Origin: Acanthaster planci
Taxonomy: Eukaryota > Echinodermata > Asteroidea > Valvatida > Acanthasteridae
DNA: 64,000 nucleotides
Assembly (NCBI RefSeq): GCF_001949145.1
Contig: NW_019091378.1
Coordinates: 1,234,379-1,298,378 of the forward strand
Direction of reading: 5' to 3'
Positions 25,201-40,200 of the stretch are shown piece after piece; position 1 is the first letter of the stretch; every line of letters starts with the position of its first letter. The translations under genes were made by a program, and so were the position numbers. The notes under the pieces were generated by a model. That model was given only the letters and a program-made list of their open reading frames with translations, had not been told where the DNA came from and did no database searches.

Positions 25201-28200
25201 TAATACGCAAGTTAATTGTAGAGCCACAGGCATGCTTAATATTCGGTGTACAAATAGATCTAATCCACTAGTGCATTGCATCTTCACGTTGTGAATAGTG
25301 GCCGCACTGAGACTGAGAGCGTGCGTTGCTTGGTTGACCATGCGTGAAACATTGCAATGCAGTGAATTGTCATTGATTAAAGCAGATGCGTACGCAATGC
25401 TTGTAAGATACCAAGTTAATTGGGATATTTAGTTGTTCGTTTCCGAGGTGCGACGCTGTTAGGTATTGTGGAGGTTTTCTGTCGTAGATGTACAGTCCAC
25501 ATAAACACTCTGGAATGGGCAGGGTACGTATGTATTATATCTAGACAAATTGCAGTGAGATTGCGCACCTGACATCATTGTAAGCCCAAAGTGCATTTAG
25601 TACATGTAAATAGGGATTGAAACTAATGGATGTGAACGAATGGAACCAGAGATGAATGAAGACTGAAGCCATAAATCCCATGTAGGTAACAAGCTATGAA
25701 TCTTCCAGTGGCTAGTCATGTATGCAGCTGAGTTGGTTAATATTGTGTCTCGGAATGATATTGACCTACAAGAGTGCTTACGTTACCATAAAGAATGGTT
25801 TTTGCTGTGATATCAAATCAGCATCTGCATTACAGACATGAGATTTCTCCTCATTTCCGTATATTTCTACAGCTTCTAAAATTTGTGACAAAAATGTAAA
25901 GTGACGAACACGTATCTTTTCCCACCTGTTTTTACTGTTCTTTTTTTATTCTTAGTTTTTGAAGTTAGTTTCTACACGAGTGGAGGATTTGACGGTGGAA
26001 TTTTTGTGTGTTACCAAAGTTGGCCTATTTTTCATTTCATTTTTCAACTGACACATGGTGACATCATCATGGTGTTTCAAAAAAAGTAGAACACCTTCCT
26101 GCGTATGGGCATACGGGTACCAACATCCCTTTCTTGGATTTGCAGTTCTTAGATATTAACCTGTGAATAAAAATTACAAAAATCACGATTTTGAGCTTTG
26201 ATATTACAAACTTTCCTCTTAAACCCTCAGTGTTTCATTTTTGAAGCGTAATAATAGTCTTTCCTTGGATGCCATCCAATTAAATCAAAAGTCAGGGTTC
26301 AGGGAAACAGTGAGGGAAATCCCCTCCAGGGTACATGGACTTTACCGACATAAGCAGCCTTCGGGTCGTAGGTTTTAAGTATACTTTTCTTTTCTCCTGG
26401 CATGTGCCACTGGTTTGTCCTTTGGTTCTGCTGTTTGTGTTTGTATTTTAATATGTACATTTCGTGATGCAAAACAAAATAACAATAAAGAAAGTGCTAA
26501 ATAGGCTTTAAAAGATTTGGACGTTTTGCACTTAAATGTAAGCTAATTGACATGTAACATTGAAATTGTCTGAACAGCTGGAGTGGTTCACAGAAAAGTA
26601 GTTTTTGCACCACCAAACATTTGCCTGTAAGAGGTCTTTTGTCATCTTTTCTGTTCCCTCTTGAGTTATATTGGAGTTAACCATGTGTACTCAATTTCCC
26701 AGAGATGCTCAGCAAATGTGCATGCTAAAGCGAAATCGGCAAGGCGTCGGTAAAAAGCAATATTTATTCTGTGATGTTTTTGTCCAGTGACCATTTGATG
26801 CCCTTGATGAATATAAAACTGGTCACTATTATGGAGGATGAAAAGTGGCCATCTACTTTTCTGCTATCAGAATAGTAGAAAAGCAGATTTTATGTTCCGG
26901 TACCGTGCTATTTTAGACTTTTCTGTCTCCCCAAAAAGCCCAAACGAACATTGGTTGGTTATGCGTTTTTCAATTTTTCTGCTTTTCTGCTTCAAGAAAA
27001 GCAGATGTTATTTTTTCTTCATTCGCTGGCGACCGAAAAGTGGCCATCTGATTTTTTCCTTTTGAGCAGGCAGAAATGAGGATCGGACATTTTGATAACA
27101 ACCGTGAGTTCTATTTTTTTGGCTTTTTTTTTTTACACCAGAGAAGCTGATTTTACATAGGAGGCCAAAAAGTGGCTTTCTGCTTTTCTGCCTTCCAAGG
27201 GCCATGAAAGGGGTTTTGAACGTCAGGTTATGATAATTTCCTTTCTAGGGGATTGAATCATATAAACCAATAATTACAGTCCACCCTATCTTTTGTATAA
27301 TGAGAGATTCGCATGTTTTCATGGCCCAAGCAAGCTTGTGTACCTATTTGATGATAGCTGTCAAACTGTATACATATATAATAAAATGGTCATTCTGCTT
27401 TTGAGGTAGTCGAAAAGTTAAAAATTGCATGTTACAAAGACATAAAATCTACTTTTCTACTATTCTGATAGCAGAGAAGCAGATGGCCACTTTTCATCCT
27501 CCATACACGATGCTACTGTCATTCTTTCACTCTCTATAATTAACTGTAATTAGCAAAGTAAAAGATTTTTTGGCGAGATAAAGCATCATATTGTGACCCA
27601 CATGTAGCAAAACTTGTATTGCATAGTAATTTTCACAACATTCCAATCACGGCATTTACAGATAGCAAGAAACTGTATAATTTTTGTTATCGGAATTTAA
27701 AGTTTCATTAACCAACTTACATGTATGGAAGCAAACATTTTTGAAATGAAATGTTCAGATTAAACCTGTTTCATTTTTTGTTTGTTGGGGTGTTGGGTTG
27801 TTAGGTTGTTTGTTTTTTTGTTTGTTTACCTTTGTTTTCTTTTATTGTTTTCTACTTACAAATATGGCCAGACGTGTGTGAGTTGCTCAATTATGAGTTA
27901 TTACAGTTTATCACATTTTTGTGAAAAAAGCAGCTGATCATTAATCCTTCTTTGCATTGATGATGTCAAAATCAAAACTCTAAATTTGTATCTGAAAAAC
28001 ATGGAGTCCAAGCTTCCCCTTGATACTAAATTCACATTAACAGAACTTTGAAGTTTGGGGTTTCATGTCCAGTTTTACATGGAATTGCCCCAAACTCTAA
28101 ATTGGCTCCGGCAACTTGTGACTAAATTTTTTTAAAATTAATTTTGTCAAATTCGACCATGTGTAATTTAACATGTACTTTCACCAAGAAGAGAAATGGC

Positions 28201-31200
28201 CTCTTCCAGGGATATTATTGCTTGGGGCTGTGGCCCATTTCCCTGTTGACAGCAATATATCATGCTGTTTCCTGTGACCCCCGCTGTCTGGAAAAGTACC
28301 TTTATATGTGGAAAAAAAAAATTCTTGCAAAAACAGTTTCAGGGATTTGAGGAAGTGAATTCCATACAAGTTTTTTGTTGATCTAGCGTTGATTGTACAT
28401 GTAATGTTAAACAAATTTAGGTTGTAATTTAAAACTACATGTCATAGAAGAGCAACAGGGTTTTTCACTGGATGTAAAATGCTTAATGGACAGCCCCAGT
28501 ACATTTTAGAAACACTCGCGCAGTTTGAATTGAAAAGAGGTGTTGTTTTTTTTAAGCTAAAATCATCAGAAATTAGTTTGTGGGTACACCATGGAATCAA
28601 TCTCTTTTGGTCAGGTGTGGTTCTTAAAAGAACTGATAAGTGTTAACTTGACGTTTCGGCCAGTGTGCTCTGGCCGTCCTCATGAGAGTGTGCCGCACTG
28701 AAGTGGATAGCTGAATCCGGTAGTAACCAGCTATCCACTCCAGTCCGGCACACTGTCCTGAGGACGGCCAGAGCACACTGGCTGAAACATTGAGTTAACA
28801 CTCACCCGTTCTTTTAAGAACTACACCTCTCCCAAAATAGACTGATTCCATGGTGTACCCACAAACCCATTTCTCATGTCTCTTCCACCATGTAAAGCTT
28901 CAAATCTTACTTAAGCTAAAATCAAGTACATATAAATGTAGTATAGAACATTTCATTCATTTTTGTGGTACAGTAACTGTTGACATTCTACCCATTTGTT
29001 GTTTATGTAATCCTTTAACCCCTTGACGACGGGAATTTCTTTCAGAAAGCAGGCTCCAAGAATTCCAGCCACGCTTGGCCACGAAGGCCACCCGCCAAAC
29101 CGCAAATTCTCGGTTTGTGGCCCTGCGTGCTCTGCACGCTTTGAATTACACAGTGAAAAGGCTCATTGTTGGGTGGCATGCGGCTCTACTCACGCTTCCA
29201 CATTCCCGTTGCCTCCTTTTAAGCTGTTAAATGGGGACTATTGTGAAGCTGGTGATTATGATGCAAATTCAGTCTTTTCATTTCTGGGCTACACACAAAA
29301 ACCAATCACCATATTTACAAGAGCCAGGGTCTGCCTTCTTTCACCTTGTTCGCTCAAGTGTGGGCCGAGAATAATAGCTGAAAAGCGGGCTGAGGATCTC
29401 AATTTTTACGGCAGCTCTAGCCGTGTCCTGGTGCAAAGGGGTTAATTCGATAAGACTGACATTTTTCTCTCCCTTCAGGATATGTATTCTGGCTATTTTA
29501 CACAGTCATGGCCAACGAGTAAAAACATCAAGAATGCCTGGACTCACGTTCGGCTGACATTGAATCACACAAATCCTCCATTTGTTTTGTACATGCACAC
29601 AAAGTCCAAGAGATGTCTGCGGAGGCAGACTGTGCATTGAACTGGAATTTAGCCGATGCGTGCGGCCTGTCGTGGTAGCCAATATCACTTTTGTGGGTTC
29701 TCCCCGGAGTGTTGAAGGAGACAAGGCTGTGGTAATGAATACTGCATGAATGTTGTTCAAATGACGCTCCAATATTTGTGGCAGTTGGCTGGGTATCAAG
29801 GTATCTCGCTATTATTGAAAGCCACAAAGGAAACTGTTAGCAAGGGGTATAGATCAGTAAAGAATATAAATCATCAGACTGTTGGTTTGTTTAGTCAGAG
29901 AAGGCAACCGATTTGGCCCAGATCAGCAAACATTGCACATGAGGCATTTTTGTCTTATTTGTCTCTGGTTCCCACAAAGATCACAAAATAAGTCAGGATA
30001 ATTCCAGAAATAAGGGTCCATTTTTGTGTCACATCTGACATATGATTTTGTAAGTTCAGAACACATTTTCTAATTTCCAAAAGTGATGAATCAATGCAAA
30101 TTTCCTGCCAAACAAATACCTACAGTTTGAAACAATTCTGGTGATATTTCCATGTCAGATTTAACAGGGACACAAACATGTCACACTTCTGGACCCCTAG
30201 TTTTAGGAATTACCCATCAATTTTTTTTCACATGCATTGCATGTATAAAAGGTTGTGCTTTCAGTCTTGTTTTTGAAATACATGTACAGGCATGATTCAG
30301 TATGGCATCTTAACATGTGAAGGCATATAATTGATGAGAGTTCCCATAGGTTTTAACTGTACAGTATTGTTGTGGTTACTCAAATGAGGCTCTTCCGATG
30401 TTTGATTCACTTAGTTGGGTGGGGTCACATTTAGAAACCAAATGGGCCTTGTAGTTATTCAGATAAATACTTTCTGTTGCATAATTTCTAAGGATTGAAT
30501 TCTGGTTTCCTAAGTCAGTACTTAAATTCTAAAACACTCCCAAAACCAATCCCGAAATGTCACACATAAGAGGATTCGGTGGCTTGAGTACTTTAGTGTG
30601 CCCATCAATTACTGAAGTGTCAGAATTGGGTTCAGTGGGTCATTTTTGTTCTCCTTTTTTTGGGGGGGGGTTGGCAAATTACCTCTTACGTCAGCCATTT
30701 ATTTTCAAGTACCATCACATATGCTTTCGTAAAAACAAATTTTTTTCTTAATTCCTGGTAATGAATTGGAGCTACATGTATGTGCCGTTCATGAAGATGC
30801 TGGTTTTAAGTTGTCTGAAATTCCTAATTTATACCTTCAGATCTGAGTCATATTTTTCTTGCCAGATCACAGATTTTTTTATCTGATCCCCATTGGCATG
30901 CTCATAGCTTGCTACCAAGTTGGCAAATTTGAAAAAAAAGTTTTTCCTAAAGGTGGCACACTTTTAGAGAACACAGTGCCATAGTTTGTTTGTCCTGTTT
31001 GTTATAAGTCTCCAGTGCCACGGTTTTGCTGAATCCACAAATTTATGGCATTAATGCCAATGAATTTATAATGCCTTGTGTTTGGATGAATTCAGACAAA
31101 TTTATAACCAGGACAACATGTGGTTCGGATAGAGTGTACTGATTGAATATGCACATTTGTAATTGCATGCAAATTAAATTACAATTTGTCACCATTGGTC

Positions 31201-34200
31201 ACCAGAGACACAGATAGCATTGCATTGTGGGTGAACAATCTATTCATTTTGAACAAGGATTTGGCTATTTTCAATGAATGTTTTGTTTGGATGCTTACTC
31301 TTGTATTTTTGGAATTTTGGTGTACCAATAGCAAGGATTATACAAAAATACCGAGAAGCCCCCAATAACATTTACCAGCCTACCCAACCAATTTTTAAAA
31401 ACACATTTGAAAAAAAACATCTTTTGCTTTATAAATAAACACACAATATGTCAACTATGCAGTGCTTGGCAGACCATGCACCATGAATTGCTGTGAATAC
31501 TAATTAATGGATCATTAAGAAACTATGAAACTGTATGTGTACAGCTGCCATAGACCAGCAGATTCTTTGTTTGCGCAACATGTTGGCCTATATGGATTAT
31601 ACTGATGTAGCCGCATACAGATGGATGATACAGACAGTATACCAGGCACTCCACCCTCGGAGGTACATGTACATGTAGTGCGCATGGGATGTAGGAGCTT
31701 CAGGTGTGTGCTAAATGTTCAGTTAAGTTGAAGGGTCCTTGCAATGCCAGTTTTGTTTGTTTGTTTTTTTTCCAAGAATCCTTGAAAACGCACGTTCCTT
31801 TTTCCGTCGGTTATATTTTCCATCTTTATCTCGCTACACCGGACATGTATTTGTCCGAAATAGAAATTTGCCAGATGATCCAGTTTTACGTTTTCTGGAG
31901 CTGGTTTCTTCATCACTTCAGAAACTGAAATCAGCTAGAAATGGCCTTGAACTCAAAAATTCTCCAAAATAAAGCCTGTAGTATTTGTTCAAGTTCAAAA
32001 TCTGACTGTAAAGTGAAAAACTACTGTGCCACTGTAGTGACACAACACTGCATCCACAGCCTTGGATGTTCCTTGCTCTTGATGATGTAGTTTATTTCTT
32101 TAAGCATGATAAGAGAATGCTGTGAGCAGCCTCTCTGAAATCCTTGTGTCTTAGATAGTATATGATGGTGTTGAGCCAACAGCTGGCTATTTGTATGAGG
32201 AAGGTCCAGCGTAGGGCTCCATGTTTCTTTGTGGTCTTGGCGATCATCAAGGCAATGACCTCTGGCAACCAGGTCACCACTAGGGAGATGTTGATCAAGA
32301 AGACCGTGAGCAGGGACTTCCTTCTGAAACGCAGCGGCACCACAGGGTTGGCCCAGGAGGTTTGGTTCTCCTGGGCGATGCGTCGGTTGTGGCCGTGGGC
32401 TATCACGGCGATGCGAGCGTACAAGGCCAAGATGGTGAGCAGCGAGGCCAGAATGATGACCATGGTGATGCTGAAGTTGACGGTCTCCTCCAGGTAGCGG
32501 CAGATGCGGCCTTTCTCTGAGTAGGTCGGCGGCGCAACTGTGATATAGATCACCGTGTAGGCAGTGGCCAGGGCCCAGGGCAAGCAGGCCAGCCACCGGG
32601 CTTTTGCGACAGTCATGGCGGCCGGGTAGCGCAGGCAGTGCACGATGCTAGCATACCGGTCAGCCGTTAGCAGTAGCAGTGAGAGGATGTTCACGTTGAA
32701 GAGGACAGTCCCACAGATGATCTCAAAATAGCACGAACCCCGTTGGTCTCTCCATGCCGGCACAAACTGCTGCACCAAGAGCGGCAGCACGTAGAGGAGC
32801 GCAATGCCGAGATCGGACACAGTGAGGGATCGGAGGAACACCTTGGTGGTGGCCTGGATGCTTGCAACATGGCAGAGGACGATCAGGCTGAAAGCATTGA
32901 GAGTCAGATTCAAAACAACATCCAGGACCAGGAAGGCCATGTAGATATATCTTGCAGGTGTAAATTGTACAGTACTCGCATCAACCAACGTAGCATTTAC
33001 ATGTACGCTGCTATTATCCATGGCATCGCACCGTACATGAAATCATGTCCAGTTTACGTCTTACTCGACGATGTCCCACTGTTCATTCTGTGGCTGCTTC
33101 ATTCAGAGAGTCTCTGTTGGTTGCTGAAGCAAATGAGTCGGTTTCATCATAGAGTTTTTCTAATTTTTAAATACATGTATATAGACGAACAGATGCCAGA
33201 TGTTCAGACATCAGTAGCATGACTTCACCCAGAAAAAAACTATGAATTCTAAGCAAACCAAGTCTTCTAGCCCTCTTGCCTGTCAACAAGTATTATTTAT
33301 GATGCCTACTTATTGTTTTCCCAAAATATGAGACTGATAAATATCTGAGGGAAAAGGTATTACCGGTACATAGTCCCACGGCCATTGGTCAATATTGCAA
33401 GCTTTCTGGAAAGAGCTCCCCCCCTCCCAAAAAGATCTTTATTACACCAGACAGATTTCACCAACTGTGAAAAAGGGGTACTCCAACTCTAAAGTAGAAA
33501 ACCTATTAATTACAGTCCGGCCGGGCTGCTTCATGTCTGCGATATTAAAAATTTTGTGTGGACATTTATCACAGCCTCCCCAAATCAGATAAAGGTACAT
33601 GTACTCGTACTCGCTGATTATGAAAGGAAAGCTTTGTTATGGCTGAAGCAATCAGTCCATCAGCGTATGTCACATCTCTTAAACTGTCAGACAGATATCA
33701 GTTTGGAGAATGAACAGACAGAAACTTGCTGTATTTAGTCTTGTCATTTCCAAGGGGGAGACACTGCCTTACAGATTTTAGCCGCGTAATGACCAATTTT
33801 AGTTCAAGTTCTGGTCAAAAGGATGTACAAAGGTAGACGGTAAACTAACGTTTAAGACCGGCTCACGGAAAAATGAACGTTGATAATGCCCTCGCCTGCA
33901 ACTCGGGCAGTAGTTACGCCCAATGTAAAAGCACATATTTATTCCCTCATTAATATTCAACCCTGTCCCCCACATAATACCAGTTTTTACGAGGCTGACA
34001 AACTGAGTGATACATCCAAACAAAGAGCTTGATGTGCTTTTTCAAATGCTTACTAAAACTAAATGTGATGTGATATGGGAAACCACATTGTGAAATTTGT
34101 CATTTTTGTGTTATATACATACATATTTAATTAATGAAGACCACTTGCTGTTGCCAAATCTGTATTATTGTCGATTCTAGGATGTTTGTAACTGGATTTA

Positions 34201-37200
34201 TGCTTTCACAGTCAGTTTCAAAGCCCCAACATTTTATTGAGTTTACACAAAAAACATTAAATGGAAGATTGCAAATGTGTACATATAAAAACAACCACAT
34301 TTGTATTAACTCTTTCAAAAATGACGATTGAGACATTGATTTAAACATGGCAGTAAAGCATTAAATTTAAAAAATCTCAAGGACTCTTTTTTGCATTATC
34401 TTTAAATTTGGTGAGGCGAAGTGAAGGTCTTTGCAGATCACGTCACAAATTTCTAAAAAAAAATTACTTAAAGAATCATTTTGTGGGATCCAGTCACATC
34501 TAATGTTTCTTTGACCATTCCACAGACATCACTATCTGATGGTACACCACGCGCAAGCATGCAGTCACCCGGAAGTGCTTCGTTCAGGAGCCAGGAGGGC
34601 TTTGCAACTCAGACCCTGGGTAGAACCCTGCAGATCCTGGCCGAACTAGCTGCAGAGAGTGCCCCACCCCCCTGCACCCAGTCCAGTGACCACAGCCTTG
34701 CCGCTGCCAGTGGCTTCATCCTCACTGAAGAGGAAGACAGAGAAGAGAAGGTAAACAAAGACTGGAATGAACAAATTCAAGGAAGTCTTTGGATGAGAGA
34801 TGTTCTACTCTCGGGCACAGGCTTCTGAAGTAACCTTTTTTTGGGGGGGGGGCTGTTTCAGCATACCACTGTAGTGAAACAACTTTGATTTTTGTAAAGG
34901 TTTTTCCATTTCTTCTGTTTCCATTTTTCCCATAGGATAAGAGATGTATTCTCAAATCTGGGCGATACATGTACAATTGTGCATATACTTTGCCCATTAT
35001 CAGGAAATGCTAGTCAAGTAATGAGGTCATGATTGTGTTATCAGAACTTACTGCTTTCATTAGTCCCAAGAATAGTTTAAGAAAAAGTACAAATTCATGG
35101 GAAAAAATTGCATGTTTCAAAATTTTTTGTGCTCCAAATTTATTTACAAACTATCTATTCTGCGTAAATTGCAGTTAAATTGTTGTTGCTTTGTTGAACT
35201 TGTGTGCATTAACTGATGTCATTATCCCAATGTAAAAATTTGCAAGTCCTGGTGTGCTGCAACACAAGTGGTATACCAAAATGGCTCATGTAGTTGTTTA
35301 TTTTTTTCCCTAAAGTTATGAACTTTCTTGAAGTGAAAAAAAATGACCAACAAAAAGTGACGTTGGTTTTCCTATTGTAGGTTGCATTAAGCAGTGTCTC
35401 TGGTATAATTTTCAAACTTGTTCTGAAATTCAAATTTAATTTTGAATTGAAATTTCAGGTTTTATTTTAATATTGAATTGAAATTCTCATATTTCAATCA
35501 GCATCACTTTGGAAACTAAAACACTACTGAAATATTGATCATTTCTCTAGGAAAACCAGATTGTTGTTAACCACTACCAGTCGAACATTCTCCAGCAACT
35601 GTCTGAACTGGTGAACAGCAAGGACCTGTGTGATCTCCATCTTGTCCCATCCGACGGCTCAGTGATCTGTGCCCATCATTTCTTGATCAGTCTCAGGTGT
35701 CCCTCCCTTGCCAAGGTGGGTTTGTGCAACAACGCTCAAGCTCCAAAGCATCATGGGAACCTTCAAACACCGAGAAAGAACGTAACATTTTGGGGGGGGG
35801 CTCTGTTTTGTTTTGGAACTAGATAAGCACTTCCCTTCTGGTGCCCATAAAACTGTATCCATTTTGGAGTTGCATGTGGATTGCACGTTGGAGCAGCAAG
35901 TTACCACAGAGTTTTTCTGACGTCAGAAAGCACGTCCATATATAAAGATTCTTTGTGTTTGTGGGGCTCATCAATCTGCTAGAGGACCCAATCCCAGTTC
36001 CCGTTGCCCAGAGTGCAGTTCCAGATAGATGCACATGCAGTCCTTTTGTTTTAAGGCCTACGATTGCACTCCCATGCCATCGCACGCCTAAAAGCTTCCC
36101 GAGAAGTGCAACTAATTGCATGCCTGAAACCGTCTGTACTGCACTCCTCGACATGAATTTACTTTATAATTATACTGTGCAATTTGTGAGAAAAATGAAA
36201 CGAAAAGATTCAAACAGTAGGCCCACCTAACAGTTAGTGATGACAGAATCCTTTTTTATTCTCCCAGCGAAACAGTTGAGCGCAGCAGCATTGTCAGTGC
36301 ACAGTCGTTCAGCACATGCACGTTGCACAGCGCTGCAGTAACTGTTGCTGCATGCATAATGCTACATACACCAGACTGTACATGGCTTTACGTGCTTCTA
36401 CACGTCAAACTTTTCTGTCAAATTTTCCCAATGAATTCCCTGATTATCCCAAGTTTTTCGTGGAGATGTCTGTCCTGTGAGTTGTTCCGATCACAACAAT
36501 TTGGGCTTTTACTCGCATCTGTACGAGTCGATCTCCAGAAGTCGACCTGCTTCCACGATGCAGGCTCCTGTGCCCTATGCGTAGTGAAACAACGAATTCC
36601 TTTGAAGTTGAGACTGGGACCAGACCAGTCAATCATGATGCACAACATAGTGCGTGAAAGCCATGGAGAGATCATGCCAGTGTGGATCGACGTCCTGATG
36701 TTTCCCAATAAACTTTTTTAGTGCTATGAACGGAAATAACTCACAGGAAGGAGATCTGGCGAAGAGAAACCTCTGGAATATTGGGAGATTTATTTGAAAA
36801 ATTTAATGGAGAATTGGAGTGATCTTGTGACTCAGAGGAGTTCTGCATGGTCTGTCTAGGCTGCTAGTTTTGAAAGGGCATGATTTTGTGACTGTCATCA
36901 AACTTTGAATTTTTTTACATGTATTGGGCATATCTCATCAAGTTTGCTTAAAGTAAGCGGGTGTGATCTGAAACTGTTGCACCATTTTTTTGTTGGGTTT
37001 GTTGATTGTTTATATGTAATGTTGGCCCAATTTTATCTTTTTATTTTACTACGTCTTGATTGACCCGAGGTTTTGTTTCATTTTTCAGAATCACACGCCT
37101 AGAAAAATTGCATGCCTGGGAATGTCCAGGAGTGTGTTTTTTTCCACACGCCTGCAATTTCCATATCACAAGGACTGACGTGAATGTACATGCTCATCTT

Positions 37201-40200
37201 ATCAACTTTGATTGAGGCCAGTAGCGTATGACACTTTCAGGATGTGGTTAGGTATTTGACCCAAACTTGACCACTGTTTACCTCGCAGTGTAAGATCAAT
37301 CAAGCATTGGTGCATTTCAAAGCTTGGTTACTCAGTTCTTTGTGTGTTGGCATTGCAAAGGCCTATTTTAGACAGAAATATTGCTTAGCAAACTTGTGTA
37401 CTTTGTAAAAATCAATGGAGTACCAGCTAGTGTCAGTATAAACCATGCCGTTTAAGTTGGTAACCTGTTTTCTGCTAAATAGTTTTCACCGTGCTTAGTG
37501 CTGTACTTTCCAGCTCCAAAGCCTGGAAAAATAAACTCAGGGATATTTTTTATTTGTTTTCATGCAGTTGGTTAAAGATACCTCTACCCCCACTCAAGTT
37601 AAGACACTCGATCTACAAGATTTCAGCCGTGAGTCTGTCCTCTGTGCACTGGACTTCATCTATGCTGGGAAGGTGACGGTCACCAGCTTTGTAGCAGAGG
37701 ATATTTGGAAGTTTGCTAAGAGGTGAGTTCTTTCATTGGCTGTGGAATCCTTTATTCTTGTTACAGATTCAAAATCATTGAAAAGTTTAAACTGAAAGGT
37801 TGTATTTCACAGGAATGTAGACTTTTCAATAAAAATATGTTTAGAGTAAGTATGTAACTTATAACAAATTCTTGTGAAACATCTGTGTGTCATAGTAGAA
37901 TTCCTGGCAAGTTTTCCTCGATAAAATATGGAAGTACATGTACATGGAAATATTTCTCTCATTTAGTGTATCATTTGTAAAATTGACAGGGCTGATGTTA
38001 CGGTAACACTGAAAATGTAAAAAATTCCACTTGACACCTGTTCTCTTAACTTTTCTCCCTTCTGCAGGTTTTCCTTACCACAGCTATGCGATATCTGTTG
38101 TAAATTTAACAGCAACTTGGAAAATACTATGACATCTCCTGAGGGGAATAAACTATCCTTAGCATCAATTTCAGATCTCTCTCCAGAAACCAAGAAAGGA
38201 GTTGAGCATGACAACGATGAATTCTTTGCCAACCGGGGCCTGGATGACCTCATACAAAGCCTTTGGGAAAGCAGAGGGGAGGAAAGTGACAGTCACAAAG
38301 GGGACAGTGACAATGCTAGTGACAAAGATGGTGGGGATCAGAAAGCCCCTGCCTCGCAAGCAAGGCGGAGGTTTTCTCACCAAGTGTCGGATACAGAAAG
38401 TGACTCCGAAGTGAAGGACGAAGCTCCTAATGACAGGGACATGGATGAGATCTATGAGTTCTTCAGCACACAGAGGCAGCAGCGCCAACACCAGAGCAGT
38501 GCCGAGAAGTGTGAAGACACCAGTGAGGAAGACAGTGATGACGCTGCATCCGATGGAGATGATGGTCATGATGATATGGAGTACTCTGAGAAGTGTTCAG
38601 CCACATGCGGGAGACGATCGTTCACTATCTTAGAGCAGCTTCAGAGCAGCTGTCTACCCCAGGGCCCAGGCCAAGGATCTCAGAGAAAGGAAGACACCTC
38701 TTCACAAGGAGATGTCTGTGATGAACAAGGACGCTGTTGTGTCACTCCAGAGCAAATATCCAAGAGAAGAAAATCTGTCACAAGCTCGTCAGGAGTAGCT
38801 GACAGTATCGACTCTTCTTCAGACTTGATTACACCTTGCTTTGTGCACATGAAAAAGCTTTCAAATGATCTCCCAGTCTCACCAATGAAGAGCACGCAGA
38901 CTGTTGGAAAGTGTTTGGAGCAGCAGTCCAACTTGAGAGCCAAACCTGCCAAATGTGCCAGAAATCATGAAGAGGTTCTTGGTGAAGGCTGTAGAAGTCT
39001 TAAGGAGGCAGATGCAACTCTTGCAGACGTCGGCGACAGCATCTTCCAATCTTGTGATGACAGCAAAGAGGATGTAAAAGAAGTGGACTTTGACACGTGG
39101 AAAGCAACTGCACAGCACCATGAGAACTCACAGGAGATTAACCAGGCTTCAGTTTCACAGTGTTCAAGAACAGATGTAGAAGGAGATCAATGCACTTTCA
39201 ATCAGAGTGAAGATCTGCTGGAAACTTTTTCCATTGAAAGAGAAGAAATGGATGTGGAGGAAGTGGAATCCTGTAAAAACGCACCATCTGATGGTAGAGA
39301 TACCTCAAGCTCCTCAGAAAGTGAAGTTACACTCCCAGAAGTTAATGTTAGAAGCCAGCCTGACAAGCAAGTCTCTCATAGTCTGGAGATCAGGCATTCC
39401 TTCGGTCAGCCCGGTGGCAGTGGAGAGGAGATGAGCTCTGTCAAAGAGCCAGAGCTCAGAATCCCAATGGATGCCAGAGTAGGAGCTCAAGATGCGGTTG
39501 ACAATGTAGTAATTGATCTCTCACAAGATGAAAATGACCAAGAGATTGAAGCTGTTGATTTAAAGACCAAGGACAATAATGCTGCTGTTGACAACAGAGA
39601 TATATTCCAAGACAATGCAAATGACAGTGCCAGAGATGAGGACATGTCCGTGATCTTTCCACGGTCACCAGTCTCAGTTGCATCAAGGAGCAAGACTCTC
39701 TCCCAGCCATCTCAGAATTCCCATCACACTAGGAAACCCTCACCTAGGGAGCCACCTGTCACCAAACCACAAAAATTCACCTTCAGAAGGCGAGACAGAC
39801 AGGGGAACACGGCAGCTAATCCTGCTGGAAAAAAGGACTTGAAAAATTTGAGGATCCCTGCTCTCCACGGTACAGAAGGAGTGAAGCCCAAGTCGTCGGA
39901 TACCCTTGCCTCTGTCATAGAGACTCCAGCTGCATTCCGGGCTGCAGCTGACCTGGTAAGAGACTCATCAACGCCCTTGTTTGGTCCAAACTCCAGAACA
40001 GTTGCCCACCATCACAGTGATATCCCTCCTGAAGTGTCACCTGTCAAGAACACTCCCGCTGTTGGTCAAGGTCAAAGAGTCGGTGGTCAGACTCGCAAGG
40101 AAGGAACACATCTCTCCTCATTACCTCTGGAGAGCAAGTCATCTGATGGACTTGACCACAACATGACGTCAAGGAGAGGGAGGATGATGGACGGAAGCCC

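Noticed and set aside
27594-28130. TGTGACCCACA and a distant GGCTCCGGCAACTTGTGA that resemble the element at 5157-5410
   Set aside because: The similarity is limited to short words and no matching inverted arms were found.
29023-29445. 140-codon frame
   Set aside because: Lies within the TTAA-flanked element and ends at its right edge; no transposase or other domain features.
32021-32596. Minus-strand 191-codon frame
   Set aside because: Out-of-frame shadow of the GPCR, which has the full seven-helix pattern.
36323-36721. 132-codon frame in SLX4 intron 10
   Set aside because: Both strands are open, with no splice logic and no domain; probably chance in a slightly GC-richer patch.
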